Source: Rhodobiaceae bacterium UBA7804 | GTDB taxonomy: Bacteria; Pseudomonadota; Alphaproteobacteria; Parvibaculales; Parvibaculaceae | NCBI GenBank assembly: GCA_002480495.1 | Contig: DLCG01000024.1 | Span: forward strand, 8,089 to 72,088 | Reading direction: 5' to 3' | DNA length: 64,000 bases | In this document: positions 23,575 through 32,596 of the stretch, one piece after another | Layout of the letters: every line of letters begins with the position of its first letter | How positions within the stretch are numbered: position 1 is the stretch's first letter | Position numbers and translations under genes: made by a program | The notes under the pieces: generated by a model | The model's input: only the letters and a program-made list of their open reading frames with translations | What the model was told of the DNA's origin: nothing | Database searches by the model: none

Positions 23575-23960
23575 ACACCGACCAAAAAAAGATCGATCTT
23601 GTGGTCAATTCCGAGAGCAAGCCCTATTGGGAAGGTGCCGCCAAGGGACAACTCCTGATCCGGGTTTGCAACGCCTGCGGCAAGGCGCATTACTATCCGC
23701 GGACGATTTGCCCGCATTGCTTCTCGGAGGACACAGCGTTCGTCGAGGCTTCGGGCAATGGCGTTATCTACAGCTATTCGGTCACGCGGCAAGCCAAGCC
23801 TCCTTATGTCATTGCCTATGTTGAGCTTGATGAAGGGGTTTCGATGCTCACGAATATCGTCGATTGCGAAATCGACAAGATTCGCATCGGACAGAAAGTC
23901 AGGGTCAAATTTACCGAGGCCGGCGAGGGATACGCGCTGCCGGTGTTCACACCCGTATGA
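23571..23960 (+). CDS. DUF35 Zn-ribbon/OB-fold protein
   Basis: A 129-residue partner of the upstream thiolase-like protein. The N-terminal rubredoxin-like Zn ribbon CNACGKAHYYPRTICPHC holds four cysteines; the C-terminal OB fold (about 60-125) would bind acyl-CoA. In known systems (ChsH2, acetone carboxylase-like and acetoacetyl thiolases) this protein stabilises the enzyme and channels the CoA thioester. It is coupled to the thiolase by ATGA. A second such pair sits at 59047-60641. Confidence 0.88.
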   Translation: MNTDQKKIDLVVNSESKPYWEGAAKGQLLIRVCNACGKAHYYPRTICPHCFSEDTAFVEASGNGVIYSYSVTRQAKPPYVIAYVELDEGVSMLTNIVDCEIDKIRIGQKVRVKFTEAGEGYALPVFTPV

Positions 23961-24116
23961 TGCGGGATTTTCGATGAACGGCATTCCGGCGTGCTTGACG
24001 GCTTGCCGGAACGTCCGGCGACGGGTCGGTTGAGGCAACGGACGGTTAAGGACGGAACGGCGTGATCGCAAAAAAAAAGCCGACCCCCGAAGACCGGATT
24101 TTTCAGGGAGGATCAT

Positions 24117-25727
24117 ATGGCTTGGAATTTCGGTGACATTCTCGACAGTATCTCGGCGGTTTTACCGCAGGAAGCGCCCGCTCTCATTCATGGCGATCGG
24201 GTGATCACATGGGCGGAAACGACACGGAGGTCCAACAATCTCGGGCGGGCGCTGATCGCACGCGGTGCCAGGCCCGGCGACAAGGTCGCGTTCTATATGC
24301 GAAACCGGCCCGAATATGTCGAGACCATGGCGGCCTGTTTCAAGAGCCGTCTTGTCCATGTCAACATCAACTACCGCTACAAGGCGGACGAAGTTTTCTA
24401 CATCTTCAATGACTCCGACGCGCAAACGGTCGTTTACGGTTCCGAGTTCCGGGACATCATCGTCGAACTGAAAGACCGGCTTACAAAAGTCGCCACTTTC
24501 ATTGAAGTGAACGAAGACGGATCCGCCGCGCCCTTCGCGGAAAATTACGAAAAGATCGTCACTGGCGGAGATGGCGCGCCGCTCGGCATCGAGCGGTCTC
24601 CGGACGATTTGCTGTTCATCTATACGGGCGGCACGACGGGCATGCCCAAGGGCGTGATGTGGCGGCACAACGACATGCGCGAAGCTCAGCTGACGACGCT
24701 TCGGGCGCTGGGGCCGATCCCCGAGACACTTCCCGAGTTGGTTGAGTTTATCGCGGCTTCCGGTCCAGGGCCCGTATCGATGCCTGCCTGCCCGCTGATG
24801 CACGGCACCGGCTTCATTACGGCTATAGGCAATATGATGAGCGGCGGCTGCATCGTCACGCTGGAGAGCCCGACCCTCGACGCGCATGAACTCTGGACGG
24901 CGGTTTCGCGCCGTGGTGTCAATTCGCTGGCGATTGTCGGCGACGCTTTCGCCCGGCCGATGCTGGCGGCGCTCGACGAGGCGCCTGGCAAATACAACCT
25001 GGCCAGCGTCGTCTCGATCATTTCTTCCGGCGTTATGTGGAGCGCGGAAGTGAAGCGTGGTCTGCTCAGGCATTTGCCGAATGTCATTCTGATGGATTCT
25101 TTCGGTGCCTCGGAGGGACTCGGTTTCGGCAGTTCGATCATGACGGGCGCCGGCGAGGTCAAGACCGCCAAGTTCCAGATCGGCGGCCGGTGCCGCGTGT
25201 TCGATGAAAACGATCAGCCGGTCGAACCAGGCAGCGGCAAGCCGGGCATCATCGCCCTAGGGGGACCGATTCCCGTTGGCTACTACAAGGATCCGCAAAA
25301 GACGGCCAAGACATTCAAGACCATTGGCGGCGAACGCTATTCCATTCCCGGCGATTGGTGCGTTGTGGAAAAGGACGGCAGCCTGACATTGCTGGGACGC
25401 GGCAGCGTTTGCATTAACACCGCGGGCGAGAAGGTCTACCCGGAGGAGGTCGAGGAAGTTCTGAAGACTCACCCATCCGTGGAGGACGCACTTGTTGTCG
25501 GCGTGCCCGATCAGAAATGGGGTCAGGCGGTCACCGGCATCGTCACGCTGGCGAACGGCGCGAAGTTTGACGAAGAGGATTTGCGCAAGCACGTCCGCTC
25601 GCACCTCGCCGGCTACAAAACGCCCAAGCGCATCCTGATGGGCGCCGTGCCTCTTCGCGCGCCGAACGGCAAGGCCGACTACAAGAGCGTTACCGATTTC
25701 GCGAAACGCGAGCTCGGGGTTGCGTAG
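24117..25727 (+). CDS. Acyl-CoA synthetase (AMP-forming, FadD-like)
   Basis: A 536-residue ANL-superfamily ligase that activates a carboxylic acid with ATP and CoA. Seen are the P-loop-like A3 motif YTGGTTGMPKGV, the A5 region DSFGASEG, the hinge GRGSVCINTAGEKVYPEEVE and the catalytic Lys near the end (APNGKADYK). The sequence style recalls FadD ligases of sterol or long-chain metabolism (FadD19-like). GGGAGG lies before ATG 24117. It follows the thiolase/DUF35 pair on the same strand; the 156-base gap holds no gene. Confidence 0.9.
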   Translation: MAWNFGDILDSISAVLPQEAPALIHGDRVITWAETTRRSNNLGRALIARGARPGDKVAFYMRNRPEYVETMAACFKSRLVHVNINYRYKADEVFYIFNDSDAQTVVYGSEFRDIIVELKDRLTKVATFIEVNEDGSAAPFAENYEKIVTGGDGAPLGIERSPDDLLFIYTGGTTGMPKGVMWRHNDMREAQLTTLRALGPIPETLPELVEFIAASGPGPVSMPACPLMHGTGFITAIGNMMSGGCIVTLESPTLDAHELWTAVSRRGVNSLAIVGDAFARPMLAALDEAPGKYNLASVVSIISSGVMWSAEVKRGLLRHLPNVILMDSFGASEGLGFGSSIMTGAGEVKTAKFQIGGRCRVFDENDQPVEPGSGKPGIIALGGPIPVGYYKDPQKTAKTFKTIGGERYSIPGDWCVVEKDGSLTLLGRGSVCINTAGEKVYPEEVEEVLKTHPSVEDALVVGVPDQKWGQAVTGIVTLANGAKFDEEDLRKHVRSHLAGYKTPKRILMGAVPLRAPNGKADYKSVTDFAKRELGVA

Positions 25728-25785
25728 ACGGCGGTTTGAGTGACGGCGCCGGATGCGGCCGCCGCACTCGCAACGGGAGGACTGG

Positions 25786-26538
25786 ATGGGACGGGTAGAC
25801 GGAAAAATCGCCCTTGTGACGGGCGGCGCCAATGGCATGGGGCGTTCCCACGCCTTGCTGCTTGCGCGCGAAGGCGCAACGCTGATCGTTACCGACATGG
25901 ACGAGAAGGGCGGCAAAGCCGTGGTCGAGGAGATTAACGATAACGGTGGGCAGGCGCGATTTTTCAGGCACGATGTGTCGAGCGTCCCGGATTGGGAGCG
26001 GATTTCACAGCAGGCGAAGTCCACTTTCGGACGCGTCGACATCCTCGTGAACAATGCCGGTATTCTCGTTTTTTCTGCTGTGCAAGACACCTCGAATGAA
26101 GACTTCGCACGTGTTCTCGACGTCAATGTAAAAAGCGTATTCTATGGCACGAAATATATATTACCCGCGATGAAGGCGGCTGGCGGCGGTTCGATCGTCA
26201 ATATTTCCTCGATCTACGGACTGATCGGTGCGCCCGCCACGGCGGCGTATCAGGCATCGAAGGGCGCCGTTCGCTTGCTGACGAAATCGACGGCTGTGGA
26301 TTATGCGCCTTTCAAGATTCGCGTGAATTCCGTGCACCCCGGAATCATTCGCACGAATATGACAAAGGATCTCCTCGGCGATGCGGATGTCGCCAAACAG
26401 GTCCTGAGCGCCACGCTCATCGGCCGGCCGGCCGAACCCGTCGAGGTTTCCTATGCGGTCCTGTTTCTGGCATCCGACGAGTCGTCCTACATGACCGGCT
26501 CCGAGGTTGTCGTCGACGGAGGCTACACGACCATGTGA
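25786..26538 (+). CDS. Short-chain dehydrogenase/reductase
   Basis: A 250-residue classical SDR: NAD(P) motif TGGANGMG (12-19), NNAG (89-92), catalytic S141/S142, Y155 and K159 (AAYQASKG). The acidic residue after strand 2 (VTDMDEKG) indicates NAD preference. It would oxidise a hydroxyacyl-CoA or alcohol to the ketone. GGGAGG precedes the ATG. It is downstream of the ligase and probably co-transcribed with it. Confidence 0.9.
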   Translation: MGRVDGKIALVTGGANGMGRSHALLLAREGATLIVTDMDEKGGKAVVEEINDNGGQARFFRHDVSSVPDWERISQQAKSTFGRVDILVNNAGILVFSAVQDTSNEDFARVLDVNVKSVFYGTKYILPAMKAAGGGSIVNISSIYGLIGAPATAAYQASKGAVRLLTKSTAVDYAPFKIRVNSVHPGIIRTNMTKDLLGDADVAKQVLSATLIGRPAEPVEVSYAVLFLASDESSYMTGSEVVVDGGYTTM

Positions 26539-26655
26539 CACCTTGCGATGCGATGGACTCCGGATTTGTTGAGGGTCGAAGCCGGTTTGTCGCTGGGCAG
26601 GAAAATAATCGTGTGTCAGTCTCGTGGCTGGCCAAACGGCGAGGAAGGAAGCGCA

Positions 26656-26836
26656 ATGCGTGCATCCGGTGTGAGCAACCCACTCGATCGCATTCGCCAC
26701 AGGCTCGATTCTTGGCTTTTCGAGGACATGTCGACCGGGCGCTTCATGCTCGATCGCGCCATATTCACCGATCCCGAGTTGTTCGATCTCGAGATGAAAC
26801 ACATCTTCGAGCGCAACTGGGTGTTTCTCGCCCGGC
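26656..26836 (+). pseudogene. Rieske oxygenase alpha-subunit, N-terminal fragment
   Basis: Some 60 codons match the N-terminus of benzoate/anthranilate-type ring-hydroxylating oxygenase large subunits: RHRLDSWLFEDMSTG, FMLDRAIFTDPELFDLEM, KHIFERNWVFLA. The sequence stops being homologous at about 26831, where an internal piece of pdxA begins in another frame, before the Rieske cluster could be encoded. It cannot make a functional oxygenase. Confidence 0.75.
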
Positions 26837-27210
26837 GAAAGCTATCTTGTTCTACTGACCGGGCCGCTCCGCGTCGCGCATCTGACCGACCATATTCCGC
26901 TCCGGCGCGTTTGCGAAATCATCAGCCCTGATTTCGTGGCGGCCGATACGACATCGTCCTCGCCATGTATCACGATCAGGGACACATCGCGGTCAAGACA
27001 TGGGGCTTTTCCGGCAATTGCGCCATCATCATCGAGCTGTCCTACCTGCATGTGACGGTCGCGCATGGAACGGCCTATGACATTGCGGGCAAGGGCACCG
27101 CCGATCCGGCGATGATGCTGAGCGCCATGCGCACGGCGGCCTCTCTTGCCGCGGCCGAGGATTTCCCGAGGAACGCTGACGGCCGTATGCCGTATTTTAT
27201 GTTCGGGAGG
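26831..27210 (+). pseudogene. pdxA-like (4-hydroxythreonine-P dehydrogenase family) fragment
   Basis: One frame reads PGESYLVLLTGPLRVAHLTDH, then IPLRRVCEIISPDF, the middle of a PdxA-family protein; after 26938 another frame continues YDIVLAMYHDQGHIAVK, HGTAYDIAGKGTADP and SAMRTAASLAA, the C-terminal part. About 70 residues that should lie between, including the NPHAGE region, are missing, so this is an internally deleted, frame-broken remnant. PdxA homologues occur in aromatic and phthalate/terephthalate catabolic clusters next to Rieske oxygenases, which fits the adjacent scar. Its 3' end runs into the MaoC gene on the other strand. Confidence 0.75.
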
Positions 27211-27664
27211 CGTCGAACCGGCCGGCCATCATTCGCAACGGCGTATATTCGATCACCGTTTCGTTCCGTTGGGTCACGATCCGGTTGCGGGTGCGCACCA
27301 GACCGCGCCCCCTGGATGTCGGTCGCGCCTGAAGCACTTTGCATTCCACATGAATTGTGTCGCCGACAAAGGTAGGTCCCTTGACGTTGAACTCCATGTG
27401 CAGGAAGGCGAGGCCCGTCTCCTGCATCATCGACTGGACGAGCAAACCTTCGGCCATGCAATAGACCAGCGCGCCGGGCACCACACGGCCGTTCATGGGG
27501 CCATGGGCCTTGAGATATTCGATATCGGTGAAGAGCACTTCCACCATGCCTGTCGTGTTGATGAAATTGACCAGGTCGGTTTCGGTGATCGTCCGGCCGA
27601 TGGTGCGGAATTCCTCACCGGCGGTGAGGTCGTTCCAGCACATGCCGAGTCCTATTTTTCGCAT
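27197..27664 (-). CDS. MaoC-like hotdog-fold protein
   Basis: A 155-residue single hotdog domain similar to MaoC acyl-CoA dehydratases (AGEEFRTIGRTITETDLVNF, VVPGALVYCMAEGLL). The catalytic Asp/His pair of active hydratases is not evident: the segment reads NTTGMVEVLFTDIEY rather than GDxNPxH, so activity as a hydratase is uncertain. The ATG at 27664 follows AAGGAGAGGGC. It lies 88 bases after the CYP153 gene, on the same strand. Confidence 0.8.
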   Translation of the reverse strand: MRKIGLGMCWNDLTAGEEFRTIGRTITETDLVNFINTTGMVEVLFTDIEYLKAHGPMNGRVVPGALVYCMAEGLLVQSMMQETGLAFLHMEFNVKGPTFVGDTIHVECKVLQARPTSRGRGLVRTRNRIVTQRNETVIEYTPLRMMAGRFDASRT

Positions 27665-27752
27665 GCCCTCTCCTTGCAGGTAGCGGCGGCGACACGGCCC
27701 CGCCCGCGACATCCTGTGACTGATGCCCGGAAATGCGTCCCGGTGTTTTGCA

Positions 27753-29018
27753 TCAGCCTGGAATTCTGACCGGCATGCTCGAGTAACCCTTGATCAGATT
27801 TGAAAAAACCCGCGTCGGTTCGCCGACCACTTCGATCGGCTTGTCGGGCCAGCGTTTCAGGATTTCTTCCCAGACGACGCGGAGCTGCATTTCCGCCAGC
27901 CGGTTGCCGACGCAGCGATGGATACCGAAGCCGAAGGATAGATGCTGTCGTGGATGCTTGCGGTCAATGATGAAGCTGTTGGCGTTTTCGATTGCCTCCT
28001 CGTCCCGGTTGCCCGAGACGTACCACATGACGACTTTGTCGCCTTTCTTGATCTGCTTGCCGCCAAGCTCCGTATCCTGAAGCGCGGTGCGGCGCATATG
28101 CGACAAGGGTGTCTGCCAACGGATGATTTCGGGGACCATGGATTCGACGAGCGATGGGTTGTCCCGCAGCTTCTTGTATTGAACCGGGTTCTCGTTGAGG
28201 GCCAGAAGGCCACCGGTGATCGAGTTGCGGGTCGTGTCGTTGCCGCCGACGATCAGAAGGAGAATATTTCCCAGATACTCCATTGGCCCCATGTTTTTCG
28301 TCGCTTCGCCCTGAGCCAGCATGGTGATGAGATCGTTTCCCGGCTCGGTCGCGTTGACACGCTGATTCCACAACTCGGTGAAGTAGGCGGCGCAATCGCG
28401 CAATTCATTCCTGCGAGCCTTCTCTGCCTCCTCATCGCCGAAGGCGGTGCCCGCGGTGGCGACATCCGACCAGCGGGTGAGCTTCCGGCGTTCTTCCCAG
28501 GGGAAATCGAAAAGAGTGGCGAGCATCTGCGTTGTCAGTTCGATCGACACGCGATCCACCCAGTCAAAGGTTTCATTGATAGGCAGGGAATCGAGAATTT
28601 TGCCGGCGCGCTCGCGGATCGTGCTTTCGAGTTTCGCCAGATTGCCGGGTGCGACGATCGGGCTCACAACCTTGCGCTGCGCGTCGTGCTTCGGCGGGTC
28701 CATCATGATGAACATGGGCAGGAAGAAACCTTCTTCCTGATTGCGGAGGGCGACGCCGCCCAGGGTCGCTTCAGACGAATAGATGCCGTGGTTGGTGTCG
28801 ACATGCATGATGTCTTTGTATTTTGTCACCGACCAGAACGAGCCGTATTCGCTTTCCTTGCAGTAATGGACCGGATCTTCGCGGCGCAACCGCTCGAAAT
28901 ACGGCCAGATCGCATTCGCCCTGAAGAGCTCCGGATTGCTGACATCGATCTTCTCAAGCGGGATCGCGTAGGCGTCCGCAATCGGCTTGTCTCGATCGGC
29001 ACCCAGGGATTCACTCAT
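27753..29018 (-). CDS. Cytochrome P450 CYP153-type hydroxylase (copy 1)
   Basis: A 421-residue soluble bacterial P450 of the CYP153 family, which hydroxylates terminal carbons of alkanes, fatty acids, limonene and alkyl side chains. Markers: I-helix oxygen motif VGGNDTTRNS, IRWQTPLSHMRRTA with the ExxR Glu/Arg (PEIIRW preceded by the K helix), and the heme loop FGFGIHRCVGNRLAE with C369. It closely resembles copies at 37590 and 45290. It needs a ferredoxin and reductase; the only intact ferredoxin in the window is at 46630. An AT-rich motif at 29098-29112 lies 80 bases upstream. Confidence 0.95.
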   Translation of the reverse strand: MSESLGADRDKPIADAYAIPLEKIDVSNPELFRANAIWPYFERLRREDPVHYCKESEYGSFWSVTKYKDIMHVDTNHGIYSSEATLGGVALRNQEEGFFLPMFIMMDPPKHDAQRKVVSPIVAPGNLAKLESTIRERAGKILDSLPINETFDWVDRVSIELTTQMLATLFDFPWEERRKLTRWSDVATAGTAFGDEEAEKARRNELRDCAAYFTELWNQRVNATEPGNDLITMLAQGEATKNMGPMEYLGNILLLIVGGNDTTRNSITGGLLALNENPVQYKKLRDNPSLVESMVPEIIRWQTPLSHMRRTALQDTELGGKQIKKGDKVVMWYVSGNRDEEAIENANSFIIDRKHPRQHLSFGFGIHRCVGNRLAEMQLRVVWEEILKRWPDKPIEVVGEPTRVFSNLIKGYSSMPVRIPG

Positions 29019-29097
29019 GACGGCGTCTCCATTGCGTTTCCAGAAGCCTGCGAATGCGTGACATAGGGGGTGCCGGTTAGCCGACTCTCTCCCATTA

Positions 29098-29112
29098 AAT
29101 CATTATAAGCAT
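29098..29112 (-). promoter_or_regulatory. AT-rich element upstream of CYP153 copy 1
   Basis: AATCATTATAAGCAT on the plus strand shares the core TCATTATAA with the reverse complement of the site at 45207-45222 (11 of 16 positions over the aligned stretch). It may be a weak member of the operator family seen at 41684 and 49476. Confidence 0.3.
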
Positions 29113-29227
29113 ATTCCCGTGGATTGTCAGGTTGCATTCATTGGGCGGCGACGCGGTGTCGCCAACTTTCCGAACAGTCCGTCACACGCCTGTTGCCGGC
29201 CTTCCGCCACCGGCTGCCTGCGGAATG

Positions 29228-30868
29228 TCATGCCGACAGGGCGACGGCGATCTCGCGCAACTTGAACTTCTGCACCTTGCCGCTCGGTGTTCGAGGCAGT
29301 TCGCCGACGATTTCCGCCCGTTCCGGCAGGTATTGCCGCGCGACCCTGTGCTCTTCGAGGAAGGCGACCACCTCGCGCAAGCCAACCTCGCGGCCGGGCT
29401 TCGGCACGATGAATGCACATGCCCGTTCGCCCAGCCGTTCATCCGGTACGCCGATAATCGCTACATCCTGAATGTCGGGATGACGGAAGAGAAGGCCTTC
29501 GATCTCGACCACGGGGATATTCTCGCCGCCGCGGATGATGATGTCCTTGGAGCGTCCGGTCAGCCGGATATAGCCTTGGCCGTCGACCCGCGCGAGGTCG
29601 CCTGTATCGAACCAGCCTTCCGCGTCGTGATTGTACCACTCCGGTCTTTTGAGATAGCCAACAAAAGTCGAACAGGCGCGAGCCTTGAGCATGCCCTCCT
29701 CGCCGGCGGGCAGGGGGCTGTTCCCGCTGTCGACCACCCGGACTTCCATGCCTGGCAGCGCGCGTCCGTCAGTATTGATCGCCTTGTCCTCCGGATCGTC
29801 GAGGCATGTCGTTGTCACCAGGCCGTTCTCGGTCATGCCCCAGGCCGACACGATATTTGTTCCGAGGATTTGCCGCGCCCGCTCGACTAGCGCGCGGGGG
29901 ATGGGTGCGCCTGCCACCAGGAAGATGCGCAAACGGGATACGTCGCCCCCGTCCGCCGCCACCGTTTCGGTCAGATCGGACAGGAACGGCGTGGACGCCA
30001 TGGTGAAGGTGATTCCTTCGCGGGAGATCGACGCGGAGGCGCGCTTCGGTTCCCATACATCCTGCAGAATGGCGGTCGCTCCGGCCAGAACGGGCATCAA
30101 CAGCCCGTACATGAAGCCTGTCTGGTGTGCCATCGGCGACGCCATGAACATCACGTCGTCCGCGCCGAGCCCGAGGCGCTCGGCGCAGATGAGGATATTG
30201 GAGAGCAGCGTATTCGACGTATGCATGACGCCTTTCGGTTCGCCGGTCGTGCCGGACGTATACATCAATTGCGTTACGTCGTCGGGATCGGGTCGCCGCG
30301 CCGCGAAGAGACGGCCGGCGTCGCGCCGCTGCTCCCACGGCGTATCAAGAAGGACTTTCTCAAAGCTGGTTTCGCCGTCGCCGCCGATGACGAGCACATA
30401 CTTCAGCTGCGGCAGGTCGGCCCGGATGTTGGCCACCATGGCAGGGTAATCGAAGCTGCGAAAGGCGCGCGGGATGACGAGTACCTTGCTTTCCGCAAGG
30501 CCAAGCATGAAGGACAATTCGCGCTCGCGAAAAATCGGCATCAATGGATTGGTCACGGCGCCGATCCGTACGCAAGCCAGATGCAGCGCGGTGAATTGCC
30601 ACCAGTTCGGCAATTGGCAGGAAACAACATCGCCTTTCTCCACGCCGAGTTCCGCGAGGCCGACCGCGATACGTTCGACAATCTTGCCGAAATCGCGGTA
30701 GCTGAGGCGGGTGGCCTCATTCGTCATGGAGTTGAAGTCGACGACGGCCGTCTTGTCCGGCATTTCGGCGATGCAACCGTCGAGGTAGCCGGCGGCCGTC
30801 TTGCCGGGCCAGAAGCCGCCGGCGTTCATCGCCTCGACACGCTTCCTGGTCAGAACTGGATCGAACAT
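29228..30868 (-). CDS. AMP-forming CoA ligase, cyclohexanecarboxylate-CoA ligase (AliA)-like
   Basis: A 546-residue ANL ligase. Motifs: YTSGTTGEPKGV, SAWGMTENG, GWFDTGDLARVDGQGY, GRSKDIIIRGGENI and the terminal catalytic Lys PRTPSGKVQKF. The start FDPVLTRKRVEAMNAGGFWPGKT resembles AliA, which activates cyclohexanecarboxylic acid. With the BadH/BadI/AliB/BadK-like genes a few kb away, cyclohexanecarboxylate or a ring-substituted analogue is the best substrate guess. It is 33 bases downstream of the SDR and in one unit with TetR. Confidence 0.85.
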   Translation of the reverse strand: MFDPVLTRKRVEAMNAGGFWPGKTAAGYLDGCIAEMPDKTAVVDFNSMTNEATRLSYRDFGKIVERIAVGLAELGVEKGDVVSCQLPNWWQFTALHLACVRIGAVTNPLMPIFRERELSFMLGLAESKVLVIPRAFRSFDYPAMVANIRADLPQLKYVLVIGGDGETSFEKVLLDTPWEQRRDAGRLFAARRPDPDDVTQLMYTSGTTGEPKGVMHTSNTLLSNILICAERLGLGADDVMFMASPMAHQTGFMYGLLMPVLAGATAILQDVWEPKRASASISREGITFTMASTPFLSDLTETVAADGGDVSRLRIFLVAGAPIPRALVERARQILGTNIVSAWGMTENGLVTTTCLDDPEDKAINTDGRALPGMEVRVVDSGNSPLPAGEEGMLKARACSTFVGYLKRPEWYNHDAEGWFDTGDLARVDGQGYIRLTGRSKDIIIRGGENIPVVEIEGLLFRHPDIQDVAIIGVPDERLGERACAFIVPKPGREVGLREVVAFLEEHRVARQYLPERAEIVGELPRTPSGKVQKFKLREIAVALSA

Positions 30869-30901
30869 CGGTAACCCTCCCCTCGCAGGCGGGCTTGAAC
30901 T

Positions 30902-31768
30902 TCAGGTGTTCTTTGGCTCGAAATAATCCGGTCGTCCAGGGGGCCACGGGTCACCCCAGAGCTGCTCGCCGCCATCGACCGTCAATACCTCGCCGGTAAT
31001 GAACTTGGCGCCCGGCGAGGCGAGATAGACGACAGCCTCAGCGATGTCATGGGCATCGCCGACACGCAACATCGGATTTGCGCCAGGATAGGTCTTGAGA
31101 CCTTCGGGCGGATATTGCACGAAGCCGCTCGTTTCGCAGACGCCCGGTGCGACGCAGTTGACACGGATGCGATGCGGTGCCCATTCGACGGCCACCGATT
31201 TTGACAGGTAGGCAACGCCGGCGCGTGCTGCGCATGTGTGCGCGATGCCTGGCATTCCGCGCCATATGTCGGCGATAATGTTCACGATCGAGCCGGGGGT
31301 CTTTCTATCGACCCACTGCCGCGCGGCGCTTTGCATCATGTACCAGGTGCCGTTGAGATTGGTGTCGATGACGGCGTCCCATCCCTTGACCTTGAAGTCG
31401 AGGGCCATTTGCGGAAACTGGCCGCCGGCATTGTTCACGAGAACGTCGAGCGTGCCGAACTTGTTCCAGACATCGTCGATGAAGCGGTTGACCCGATCTG
31501 GATCCCGTATGGTCAGCGGGGCGCTGAAGACGCGGACACCCATGCTTTCCAGAAGAGGAACCGTCGCGGCAAGTTTTTCTTCGTTGCGCCCGCATATGGC
31601 GACGTTCGCGCCCAGTCGCGCCAGAAGACAGGCGATCGCCTTGCCGAAACCGCTTCCGCCGCCGGAAACGACGACCGTTTTCCCCGAAAAAAGATCGGCG
31701 CGATAAACCGTGGGCAGTGCTTTCAGTTCTTCATCGGAAAATCCGAAGTGAGTCTTCTGGACTTCCAT
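30902..31768 (-). CDS. SDR, 2,4-dienoyl-CoA-reductase-like, no canonical YxxxK
   Basis: A 288-residue SDR with intact cofactor motif SGGGSGFGKAI and NNAGG, but the catalytic Tyr and Lys positions read T178 and R182 (AHTCAARAG) and the Ser region IIADIWRG lacks the usual Ser. Loss of Tyr is known in the mitochondrial-type 2,4-dienoyl-CoA reductases, which use a different mechanism, and this subgroup (AARAGV followed by LSKSVAVEWAP) resembles them. It may reduce an unsaturated acyl-CoA. It lies 25 bases downstream of the TetR gene. Confidence 0.82.
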   Translation of the reverse strand: MEVQKTHFGFSDEELKALPTVYRADLFSGKTVVVSGGGSGFGKAIACLLARLGANVAICGRNEEKLAATVPLLESMGVRVFSAPLTIRDPDRVNRFIDDVWNKFGTLDVLVNNAGGQFPQMALDFKVKGWDAVIDTNLNGTWYMMQSAARQWVDRKTPGSIVNIIADIWRGMPGIAHTCAARAGVAYLSKSVAVEWAPHRIRVNCVAPGVCETSGFVQYPPEGLKTYPGANPMLRVGDAHDIAEAVVYLASPGAKFITGEVLTVDGGEQLWGDPWPPGRPDYFEPKNT

Positions 31769-31793
31769 GTGCGTCTTCCTCGAATGTTTTCGG

Positions 31794-32429
31794 TCACGCG
31801 ACCGTTTCGTTTTCCCCGCTTCGTATGGGTTCTTCGATCCCGATTCCGCTGAACAGCATCAGGCACATATGGTCGGCTATCGTCTGAATGGACGTCCTGC
31901 CGGGCTGGTACCATTCGACTGACCAGTTAAGGGCGCCCATCAGCAGCATGCGTACGAGGCCGAGATCGACGTCGCTGCGCAATGCGCCCGATTTCTGCGC
32001 CTTGGTGAGAATGCGCCGCCAGAGTTCGGCGTAGGCGTCGCGCTGCCTGATGTGATGCTGCCGCACCTCTTCGGGGACCTGTCCGAAAATGCGGATATTG
32101 GCGGATGTGTAATCGTCATGCTTCAGCAGTGTGGTGAGATGCGCCTCGACGGCGACACGAATTCGGTCGCGGTACGATGAATCCGCAGGCAGACGTTCCT
32201 GACTCTCCTCGACGGCTTCGTGAACCCGCCTCATGCCTATGTCGAGAACTTCCTCGATGAGTTCGTCCTTCGAACCGAAATGGTAATAGAGGCTGCCCGC
32301 CTGCATGCCGGCGGCTTTCGCGATTTCGATCAGGGTCGTCGCCGCGTAGCCTTTTTGCCGAAACGTCTTGGCGGCGGCGTCCAGTATCCTCGCGCGGCTG
32401 ATGTCGGATTTGCTTTGCTCGCTCGTCAC
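31794..32429 (-). CDS. TetR-family regulator
   Basis: A 211-residue TetR: N-terminal HTH (ATTLIEIAKAAGMQAGSLYYHFGSK) and an all-helical ligand domain. The start is GTG at 32429 with GAGGGGG upstream. It heads the unit TetR-SDR-AliA-like ligase and is divergent from the badH-like gene, with 167 bases between, so it is a candidate regulator of the alicyclic-acid module. R. palustris uses a MarR protein (BadR) for this job, so control differs here. Confidence 0.9.
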   Translation of the reverse strand: MTSEQSKSDISRARILDAAAKTFRQKGYAATTLIEIAKAAGMQAGSLYYHFGSKDELIEEVLDIGMRRVHEAVEESQERLPADSSYRDRIRVAVEAHLTTLLKHDDYTSANIRIFGQVPEEVRQHHIRQRDAYAELWRRILTKAQKSGALRSDVDLGLVRMLLMGALNWSVEWYQPGRTSIQTIADHMCLMLFSGIGIEEPIRSGENETVA

Positions 32430-32596
32430 GAACGCCCCCTCGCCGCCTGTTTGGCGGTGCCGATCGTAAATCTAATGTGCGTTCGAAACATGTTGCGCCC
32501 CATCGAAAATCGAACTAGTATTAGAAAAAATGCGCCGCCATTGCTATGGCAAAATAAAAATATGTCTGAAGCGGCGCAGCGAGGGAGGCGACATAC

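Noticed and set aside
24005..24019. Hairpin GCCGGA-ACG-TCCGGC as terminator after the DUF35 gene
   Set aside because: The stem is only six pairs and no T run follows, so a chance GC-rich palindrome is as likely.
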